From Harmothoe impar (taxonomy: Eukaryota; Annelida; Polychaeta; Phyllodocida; Polynoidae), in the NCBI GenBank assembly GCA_947462335.1, contig OX381705.1:48366898-48430897 (forward strand): 64,000 bases of DNA. The letters are read 5' to 3'. Made by a program: the position numbers and the translations under genes. Of this stretch, positions 52,071 through 61,458 are shown piece by piece (position 1 is the stretch's first letter; every line of letters starts with the position of its first letter). Under the pieces are notes generated by a model. The model was not told where the DNA came from. It saw nothing but the letters and a program-made list of their open reading frames with translations, and searched no databases.

Positions 52071-53029
52071 AGGATCTGGTCATTCTACACACTTTAAGAA
52101 ATGATATAATACGATATATGAGAGGCAACCAAGTTAGGTCTATGAAGCAGGTAGTAGAGGATACTAGATACAGTCTGCAATATTGCCTCATTGTATATAG
52201 GGGTACAACTTTCTGCCACTCTTAAGATAGTAGTCTGTGCCACACTTTGCTTGAAGTGATCAATCAATATTTTTCAACTGGGAGAGAACCATTCTGATGG
52301 ACATTGCCTAAGGTTTCTGAAAGTTTAGATTAGGTTTTGGTAAAGGATTAAGTGAAATGAATTTGCCCTCTGGAGGCAGAATAGACTCATGCAGGAGGGG
52401 ATTCTCCTATCCTGATCCATCATAGACTTTGGCAGATCTGATCCCTACGACGCCTGACTCTCAACAGCGATCCCCGATCTAATTGAACCAGACTCCCACT
52501 CCACACTCAGCTCACAGAGTGCCCGACAGAGTGCCTATTGCAGTAAGATGAAGGAGTATAAACTGCAAGGCTATAAACAGACTAATCTTAGCCTAGGATT
52601 TAAATGCAGTTGGCAATTTAAGTTGGCTAGGATCTTTGCACATCTATATATTATGAATACCTTCCACGGGAGTATGAGCATTTCCTGCTTTGAAAATCAA
52701 ACTCGCATATTTCATGAATTAAAAATGGGGGTTACTAGTATCTTAAGGAATTTGCATGCTTTCTATAAAACTAAAGTTATGTATAATATTCATTTGAATA
52801 GAGGCCACATTTAGGAGGAAAATGCTTCATAATCCTCTTCCTAGCGTAGGCACACAACTAAAGCCTTGGGGACATTAGTTGACACAGTGGTCATTGTGAT
52901 GTTATCTTGGATCCCGTTACCATGGTAATGGTCAGTCAGGGCATGGAGGGTCATGATGACCCTTCCACCCCTTCACAACACCCCGTCCAGTCTCCACATC
53001 CCCCTCTTGCAACAGCTCCTTCCCTATCT
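52071..53029. repeat. Tandem duplication, copy 2 (959 bp)
   Basis: Direct repeat of 51105-52063, separated from it by only 7 bases (tgaagtg). The junction with its two preceding bases reads CTTGAAGTG, a word that also occurs inside each copy (about 51283 and 52249). This hints at microhomology or template switching during formation. Apparent identity means a very recent event or an assembly duplication. Confidence 0.95.
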
Positions 53030-53849
53030 ATCTCACCAGGCCTAGGCACTATAGAAAAGAGGAATTGATGGAAATTATGGTAGAAATCTGGGTGATTTCA
53101 GAGAACATATGACTTTAGGAGAAGGGATTATTATTCGGAAGCCATTTTAGTGAATGCAACCAGTGTAATGGAGGAAGCCATATAACTCTACTGAAGGTAG
53201 CAAGTATATTATGGTAGACTCCTACCGTGGGTTGGGTGAGTCCTATATATGATGGATATCCCCACACCACACCCCTGCCGACCCCTTTGACGTGCCTACC
53301 AGTGTACCTACCTGTGAAGCCTTGTCAGGTAGCATCACTGCCCCTCACCTGCCTCCATGGCTATCTGTCATATTTAACCTAAAGCCTCTGGCTTCCCCTC
53401 AGTCTCAACTAACATCACTGGAAACCCATGGCGCCGGATATATTTTTGTTTGTTCTTATCTTTGCCTCATGGATCTCATCTGGGTTTGATGAATATATGA
53501 CTTTTTGGCTGGTATTCATGAAAGGAAAATGAAGGAATCCATGTCCACACGTGTTCTCTAAATGCCATTGGAACCTATAACACTAATATTTCATTTCTGA
53601 TATAACATAATCTAGGACTATTTTGGACAAAGCATATATATTTTTGTACCATTCCTTGATACATTGAAAAAACTCATAGTTGACCAGCATTGGAAAGTCT
53701 GTCTGCCTAGAGTATGGATAATGGGGATGTCATTACCCGAGGCATGTTTCTCTGCAGTGTCCGAAAGTGGAGATGTGACCCACGCCACCTACCATATCCT
53801 TGTTCCTGCTACCTACTTTCCCCACCATGCATGCCCCCCTCCTTGGCTG

Positions 53850-54130
53850 TCTGCCTCCCCCCACCAACACTCACACACTCACTCCATTCTCTCATTCCCT
53901 TACCCACTATCTCACTCATCCACTCATTTGCTCTCTTACTCCCTCGCCCGCTCGCGTATATACTAGCTCACTTGCATGCTCACTCACTCTCTCACCCAGC
54001 AACTCACAAACTCATGCACAGACTCATGCCTGTCTGTCTGTCTGTCTCTCCCTTATCATTCCTCTCCTTATCCCTACGTACGCCCTTCCCTATCACCCAC
54101 CCCCACCTACCCACCCCTCTCCACCTACCC
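53850..54130. repeat. CT-rich cryptic simple repeat (CTCACT / TCTG units)
   Basis: Irregular ctcact, ctcatt and ctgtctgtctgt words followed by ccaccc. It is low-complexity and gives overlapping Ser/His/Pro-rich chance ORFs. Confidence 0.7.
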
Positions 54131-54149
54131 AGATAGCCTCACCCCAAGT

Positions 54150-54345
54150 GTCATGATGAGCAATGATTGTCGTGCCCGGATCGACGATCGCACGTCGCCC
54201 TCACGTCGGCGTCGTCCCGCCGACCAATAAAACCTCGTGGTGGCGATAAGGCGCGAGACACCACCCGTCGTCCTACCCAGCATCCCTCTTTCCGGATATC
54301 AGCGCACGAATTGAATTAATGGTGGCCGCCATGGCCGGGATGGAT
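54150..54345. promoter_or_regulatory. CpG-dense intronic block about 0.7 kb upstream of the second Ig exon
   Basis: I count about 24 CpGs in under 200 bases, twelve of them in the single 60-base line 54181-54240. The rest of this intron is CpG-poor. It contains CAATAAAA (Hox-type), AATGATTG and GAATTAATGG homeobox-like words, and ends in GGCCGCCATGGCC. It is a candidate CpG island, enhancer or internal promoter. Confidence 0.4.
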
Positions 54346-55067
54346 AAGTGAAGGTTGTAGGAGGGAGTAGCATGGATAGGGGGGGGGGTATATCTGGGCC
54401 GGCATTATGTGGGGTATAGGTATCTGAGGTTAATTTCCCTAATCTATTGTGGATGGGCGGATAACAGTCTGAGTGGACTGGATGCCCTGACTGATCTATC
54501 CAGAAGTGTACGGCCCAAGTTAGTATCTATTATGGCCGCTCTTTTATGACCTTATAGCCAGTTGGTATATAATCCGTCATCTGCGTCATTATTGTGTTCC
54601 ATGCTTTAGTTTGTATATCTAAAGTCAGGAAAGGATCAAGTCACAAGGACATTTTTATAGCATGATGATACCAACTCTGAGCATTGAAGTTGCATATATT
54701 GTCCTGGGTGGGGTGGATAGGGGAATCCATGAATGTAACTATATGCTGTGGGTTTTTACATGGATAGCCTGATAGTCCCATACACTGGTTGATACAGAAC
54801 GATACTATCAACGGGTTCCCCTCCGACACTACCACTCACCATTTTCCAGCAGCGAATTACCTAATGGATATATCCCACCCCGATGCATGATTAAAACGCC
54901 ACTTAACCTGGAACTGGACCCACGAATAACGCTCTGATCCAACCTCCATCAAATATGTCCACCTGTAAAACGATACAATGTGCCCACATTTCCCCACTGT
55001 TCCCTTTGTATGTACCTTAAAATCAAGATATTGGAATTTGTTATCAATTTATTTTTTCTATTTTCAG

Positions 55068-55174
55068 ACTGCGGATCGTAGACCTGTCGTCACATGATAC
55101 CGGATATTACACGTGTGAGGGATTCAACCGTTTCGGACGTCAGCGTACCACCGGCATCCTCTACGTCAACCCAG
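55068..55174 (+). CDS. ROR-family receptor tyrosine kinase, exon for the C-terminal half of the Ig-like domain
   Basis: A 107-nt exon (phase 2 in, phase 1 out). The acceptor is very strong (ttttttctattttcag) and the donor is gtcaga. AG from the previous exon plus the first A gives Arg, so the joined protein reads GSR then LRIVDLSSHDTGYYTCEG. D-x-G-Y-Y-x-C is the classical Ig F-strand motif and carries the second cysteine that pairs with the one in the exon at 45855. The exon ends with the G-strand (TTGILYVNP) and one base of a Gly codon. Family RORs show the same order: LRI-x-DL, DTGYYQC, then a T-G-V-L-F-V type strand. With the previous exon this makes one complete I-set-like Ig domain of about 90 residues; nothing is missing or broken. 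Confidence 0.87.
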
Positions 55175-55661
55175 GTCAGAATCCTTTCCTGCCATCTTAA
55201 GATTACCAATTAGAGTGCTCTACAAATAAATGATTTCTTCCTAGATATTTCCTTCATACCACAGGTGCATTTAGTCCCACATAGTCATGGTCACTTTCCA
55301 ATATCAACCTGTCCACAAATCATCTTTCCCCTGATGTGAGTAGATAGGCCTCCCCAGGAGTGACTCACCTACCTAGAGCCGCTCACCAACTGCTCATTTG
55401 GGGGGCCTGCGTGCCTCCAGCCCATCCCGACACTCAATTATGACGAGACACAGTTAATAAGAACCGCTCCCTGCAGCCACAAATGGACTCCCAAATTGAT
55501 AAAGTTGACCCCGAAGTGTGACCAAACACATTGGAGAGCGAGTTACTGACCATTTGGTGGCCGCGAGTGGGCAGCTCCCGCCCCTATTGGGGCAGGTCCC
55601 TCTGGAGTGTAAGAAAAAGTAATTGGTGGTGCGGAGATTCCCTGCTGTGGAGGCATTATGG

Positions 55662-58600
55662 GAGCAGCTCAGAAGGAGCAGCTCAGCTTTGTGCCATCAC
55701 GAAATCCCCTATTATCACTCACTCAGGAATGTGTCCAGGAGAGGTCAGTAGCGGGTAGAGAAGTGGCTCTGGGAGGGAGTGAAGGTAGGACTTTCTCTGT
55801 TATAGACACATACGTAATGTTATGACGGTGGGAAAACCAAGGAAACATGTGTGGGTCCCGATTCAGGGTATACATGCAAGAATGCGCTAAACAGCGTACA
55901 GTATAAGGATAATCTCGTATATCAGATGAAGAAAAGAATTGAAGAACCTGCTCATTATAATTACACTGCAATGTTCTCGGAGCTGAAGTCTCTGTTTGAA
56001 CAAAGAAATATTTCTTGGGACGTAAGTAGTATAGGAAATGGTGCCGGTATCCAGACCTGGGCGGGTTGCATGAACTGACTCACCTCCTGTGTCAATTCAA
56101 TTCGTCAACGATTCTAGAAGAATTCAAACACAGTTACAGGTGCTCCTTGACCTGCTTAGATTTGCTCAACCCGATCTCAAGGCATTTAAGCGAGCAGCTC
56201 GCAACAGCTGAGTAGCGGTGATAACCGGCTCACCATGTGACTTGACAGGGAGGACTTGGCAGGGGGGACGGTGACATCCCAGGCCCACCACCCTCATTTG
56301 TCCCCATGCCCGTTACATTAGCCCATGGTGGATAGTGGCGGAGATAAGGCAAGAATTACGAGTCTGACTCAGAGAGCTGCTCAGTCAACCCCAGACACCC
56401 CTGCCGCGAGCAGCTCATCGGAATGATCCTGGTGCAGTATGGGGCTCCAGGGGTGCGATATTTCTTGGTAAAACTTGCTGTGAAAATCCCCTTGAGTATG
56501 AAATTACCTAGATACTGTGAGGTCTATTATCGAAATAAAATGAAAATACACATTCATAATGACTTATGTAGTTTTACATCACTATTCTGTTTCCAATTAA
56601 CATTGAATTTCGCACCCCACCCTGCCTCTCACACACATTGTGAAGGTGGCCCTGCGCCCCAAGCTGCTCAGGCGGGTGATCCGGCCCTCATAATGAGTGC
56701 AATCACAAGTTGCCACCATCTCCAGGCACTATCTGCTCCCGAGTTGCTCGTAGTACTAACAGTAATGCACCACGCATGCAGATGTCACCGTTATCACCAT
56801 TACCATCATCATCACTGGCCTCATCTGTTCACCCTTGGCTGTTTCTGCTAGCCACGTGGACGGTAAGCTTAGACATTCTGGGAAAGTTGAGTTTCCACAG
56901 ACAGACACATTGGTTGTTCTGAGCAGTGGAGCTGTTCCTGTTTTGAAATATGGTCAGTGGAGAAACTGGGTCAGCCTGAGTAAATCTGATCTGACTTGCT
57001 CATGATGGATTTGATCCTTTCTACCCCCCCCCCCCCCCCTTCTCTTCCCTGTCCTCCCCCACTTCCCCTGACACCCAAGGTGACATGTCTTGTTGGCAAC
57101 CTGGGTGGTGGAGCTAAGTGATAGACTAGGACGCGTGGTTAGAACCCCTTTTCCTAGACCCACTGTTCGCTCATTCATAGAGACAGGCATGTCACAACTG
57201 GGTATATACATAGCGCTAGGAGCTGCCTTTGAGGTTTAGTTGGCTGGTAAACGGTCTTGTTTCTAACGAGGTATTCAGGGCAAGAATGCATGCTTTGTTG
57301 TAGTTTATATTCCATCCATTCTAGGCAGATTCCATACGTTCGCGTCCTATGATATTCACGCAGATAGTGTTACACTGTATGCTGACATGACAAATTGATT
57401 TTTAAATCAACTCAGCTGATCAGGGATCGGCACCACAGCTGCGGCCATACCGATCCTTCCACAGCCGACATGAGATATGGCACAACCTCCAATATATATG
57501 TGAGCAGCCACGCAGGAAGAATGCTCCGTGAGGGGCTGCGCGGATTACTCTTTATGTTTAGCTCTTCACATACATACACACACATGCATACAGTGAAACA
57601 CAAGGGAGTAACCGACCAAAGCAGCTGGGGTATTCAGTAGTCTAAAATGTAGTTAACATGCACAATAGTTACTATTGCATCTGCCAATGTATGTCACTTT
57701 ACAGGTATTAGTTCCTATCACTTAGGTATAAGGCTAGGGGGCTCATCCTACCCCAGGTATAGTCGATCAACACCTGAGTAACTCCAAACTATTAGTATAG
57801 AAACAAGTGGGACTGAACGACTTAGTGTGAGCAGCTCATCCTGCCCACCTGTCCTTATATGTGACAGTATAGAGGACAACACCCACTGACAGACAGACTC
57901 CTGTCTCAACTGATCCTTTCCCACGGCAGGCCCAGACACTGACAGCTGTCACATCCACGTCTGTCCTATAATAAGACAAGACAGTGGGCGTCAACGGGTG
58001 TACAACTACCGTTGTCTGTGTATATGTTGTAGACGTACGATTCAGTTTAAGGCACTGTCTGTCACTATGACACATTAAGAAACAGAAGAGCATTGTTTTC
58101 CTGTGGTGAAAGTTAACTGAGTCTATAGATACAGTGTTAACGCTATGTCAAAGAAACGAGGAAATTCCGACTTCATATCTAAGGAGTACAATGCATTTAG
58201 ATAGTACCTGTTACTCATTGAATGTAACTGGTTGAATGCAGCTGTGGTATTCAGTCTAAAATGAAAACCGTTGCTAGTGAGATGAAAGCTAATGCATTTA
58301 GATAGGAAAGGGTATTTCATACGGGGGAGGACAATAAGCTACTGATATGAATAGCCTATTCTGATATAACAATATAGTTAGCAACCACTAAAGGTAATGT
58401 AGTGTGCTCTTCTACATGTATACATACATACTATAGCTGTAATATAGCGACACAGAATGAACACATGTCCCCACCACCAACCTTCCATTACGTGCACCAG
58501 GGACTACGTTACTGCCTTCAGCCCCATCTCCTTAGCCAACCCCATGGACATTTCCCCTGAGAGCAGCTCCTGGTGTCTTTACGAGCATCTGTGAGCACAT

Positions 58601-58750
58601 AACCATTTACCTGCCATGTCCTGACCTTTCACTAACAACAGGCCACAATGGGAGAGGTTGGCGTCACCTGCTCCCCATAGGCCAGGAGCACCTCATACCA
58701 CCCACCTGAGCTGCTCACCACAGCCCTGGAGGGACCACAACGAGCAGCTC
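55662..58750. repeat. Region with nine GAGCWGCTC palindromes
   Basis: Exact copies start at 55662, 55676, 56192, 56374, 56408, 57829, 58561, 58708 and 58742, with near matches (GAGTTGCTC at about 56741). This is the densest kilobase-scale stretch of the motif in the window. Confidence 0.75.
57024..57039. repeat. C16 homopolymer
   Basis: A run of sixteen C in intron sequence; possible length error as for other homopolymers. Confidence 0.9.
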
Positions 58751-61328
58751 AAGGCTACATCACACTGAATCAGCCTACAGAGAGGAAATGGTTGTGGCTA
58801 AACTCCCTCTGTTGGTTAAGTTCAGAAGGCCAGGTCACAAAGAAGGGCATGTGGGTAATATAGTGTAAAGCTGCATTTTGATCAATGTTTGCGAGAGCTT
58901 TTGTTCGTACATTTTCCTACGGACACAATTTTGAAAAACGACTATGGAAAACGGACAGAACAAGCCTGATCGTGACGCTTCCAATCTGTATTTAGTCTCG
59001 TTCATCCTTTTGTCGACTGTTCTCGCTTGTACAGGGTCTGACAAGAGCTGGCTTATTGGTATGAATAGGCTACCTGATCCCATTGGCTGCATGCCTTTGT
59101 GACGAGTCTGGATAAATTGTAGCTAAACCTTCCTTTACATGATCTCTCTTCATGACGGGGATCCAATTTGAGATGTGGGCAGCTTGCAACCCTTTTCTGT
59201 ACTAACCTTAAGCCCCCATTGCTGAGGTTTCATTGACCTCTCCTTGATCAGGCCCAGCGATGAACCCATGGCGTTTTAAAGTATCATATATACCTCTCCA
59301 ATAGCCCCATGAAGTATGCAGTATGGATGAGGTAGGGTGAGGGCAGATCTGTGTGTGTGGTTTCACCTGCTGTTATTTATCTACATACAATGTGTTGAGC
59401 CTTTCATCCCACATGCAATCTCAGGAGCCCTCTTCTTTGCCACCTACCTTAGCCCTGTAAGGAACGCATAGTTCTATTGTTGTGCTTGGTCGACATGATA
59501 CACGATTCGCTTTATACATTCACCAGACCTGCATCTATGCATCATGCCGTAGGAGTGTATCAGCCAAATAAGGTCAGCATGCCGTTGCGAGTAGAGTTGC
59601 AAGGGCTGCATTCGTGCATCATGGCGACAAAGGGAATATCACACTAACTTAAAGCCCTATGCGGCCCATATATGGTTAACCACAGGGACCCCTCACGTCT
59701 CAGATCCAACAGGTGATTGTTTGTATACGCCTCACAGATTGTCAAGATAAAGATCCCCAACGACGGCTGAGGATCAAATAGCAACTACACTCTACTTCAT
59801 CACAACTCACCATTATTCAAATACACTTTTTGATCCTGTCTGTATTGGCGGCAATCCTGTTTTGTTGTGGGTAAATTGGATTCCTAGAGGGTAGGGGATT
59901 TTTCGCTTGTCAGACTGATGAATAAGCAGAGAGACTATCAGCGAACTGGAGATGGCCCTCCTGGGATGCTGCTAATATGTCACCTGTGCACACTTGAACA
60001 CCTGGTTTAAAGGTGGATAAAGCCGCCCTGCACACCTGTCTGGATTAGGTCACACCTACCTGTACTAACGAGTAGGGGGCTGTAGATTCTATAAGCTGTG
60101 TTACGTCCAGGGTTATAATGTAAAGGGAATTTGAGCTCCTCTGAGACGAGGGGTGCCGAGATAAGGGCTCTGATTGATTCCTATGTGGTTATTTGCAAGC
60201 AGGTGATACATTGGCAGTTGGTTATTTAATAGTGCTACCTGTATTAATTGTCCTTATGTATCACACTGTATATTGGAGACCTACCAATGACGTAGAATAT
60301 AGATTATATTCCACCTCCTAGGATAGACGTCATACATCCATAATTAGAATCATTATATGAATCATCAGATAATATCGACACCCTGTCACCTGTCCTTTAC
60401 AGGTTTGATGCACAATTAATGATGTTCTGATATAGTATATGACCAAATTATGCAATCTTCAAACCACAGTATGATTCGCGTACCTATCGTAGGTGATGTC
60501 ACTGATTGATGACTTGGACTACGCCTTATACTTTACGAGATGTGCACCCCGCAGGTGTGGTATTGGACGAGTCTCACGCCCCTCTGTGACACCTGCACAG
60601 CTCATCTTTAACGCACAGAGCCCCTTTACAGCTAAACACTAGTACATCATTCCCCAATTAGACCCATATTATGGATGGTTAACTACTGTTCGCATCTTAC
60701 CATATGATATACTACTTACTACGTAATCTTACCTGTATTCTGTTACCTCACCTGGCTACCCACCCACCTGCAAAATGGCCACTCCCTACCTTTCATACAC
60801 ACCTGCCATATGAACCTGACCCTAGTAGAAATAGAGACACCTGGTATCTTGGGATCATTTGTCATGATCTTTTCCCAGTAAATTGATTTATTTACCTATA
60901 TGTCTATAGGTCCATATATGTAGAGACGTGCCGTTTTATGAAGCAGTATCTGGTGTTAGGCAATGGTATATACAGGTGCCAGTACTATTTATACCTTTGT
61001 TTGGGTTAATGCACCTGTCCGCAACATATGCATGAGAACATGTGGTTAAAAAGAGTTTTGCCATCGAGGTTTTAAGCCAATTTCCCCCACAATTTCAAAA
61101 GATGGTAATGTATTTGTATTGTGGTAAATATGCCACTATAATTATTCAATGCATTATGAAATGCATATATATGTATATACCTTTTTATGATAATCGTACA
61201 TTGTATTGTCCCATCCCAGTTCCTCTCTAAAAGATACTCTGCTTGTAATGATTCAATGTTAATTCATGTTTGGCTGGAAATGATTATACTATCTAACAAA
61301 CCTCAATTATGCTTTATTTTGTGTCCAG

Positions 61329-61458
61329 GCTCGAACCCCAACAGTGGTCGGGAGGGTGGTGACGGGGAGGACGAGGACGAGGACGGGGAGCCGGACGGAG
61401 TTGAGACCGGACCCTACTACACCAACTATGACCGTCTCCCCAACATCCACGATACTGA
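61329..61458 (+). CDS. ROR-like receptor, acidic linker exon after the Ig domain
   Basis: A 130-nt exon (phase 1 in, phase 2 out) with acceptor gtgtccag and an ideal donor gtaagt. It completes a Gly codon and encodes 42 further codons with no stop. The sequence begins SNPNSGREGG, continues with a run of about ten acidic residues broken by Gly and Pro (GDGEDEDEDGEPDG), and ends YYTNYDRLPNIHDT. The phase match to the exon at 55068 and the position directly after the Ig G-strand support its belonging to the same transcript. In ROR proteins this is where the short, acidic, poorly conserved linker to the Frizzled-type cysteine-rich domain lies. No CRD motif (such as C-Q-P-Y) occurs before the end of the window, so the CRD exon must be downstream. 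The assignment rests on splice logic more than on homology. Confidence 0.72.

Larger units (their letters stand above)
46036..55067 (+). other. Intron (9,032 bp) splitting the Ig domain
   Basis: It joins phase 2 ends (AG|A, Arg) of the two Ig half-exons. It contains a transposon-terminus-like fragment at 46.63 kb, a perfect RFX X-box at 48.94 kb, a TCTCGCGAGA/E-box pair at 49.87 kb, the 959-bp tandem duplication at 51.1-53.0 kb, a CT-rich cryptic simple repeat at about 53.85-54.13 kb and a CpG-dense block at 54.15-54.35 kb. No protein-coding exon was recognised. Confidence 0.8.
55175..61328 (+). other. Intron (6,154 bp) between the Ig domain and the acidic linker
   Basis: It runs from donor gtcaga to acceptor gtgtccag and joins phase 1 to phase 1. 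It has no recognisable exon or mobile-element ORF. It carries nine exact GAGCWGCTC copies between 55662 and 58750, the densest long stretch in the window, and a C16 homopolymer at 57024-57039. From about 58.8 to 61.3 kb I see nothing beyond ordinary intronic sequence. Confidence 0.75.

Noticed and set aside
51582..52814. Two identical 88-codon ORFs as a duplicated gene
   Set aside because: The identity is explained by the 959-bp tandem duplication. The product matches nothing I recognise, and the ORF is of chance length in AT-rich intron.
53714..54230. Overlapping Ser/His/Leu-rich ORFs of up to 140 codons
   Set aside because: They come from the CT-rich cryptic simple repeat and are open in all three + frames.
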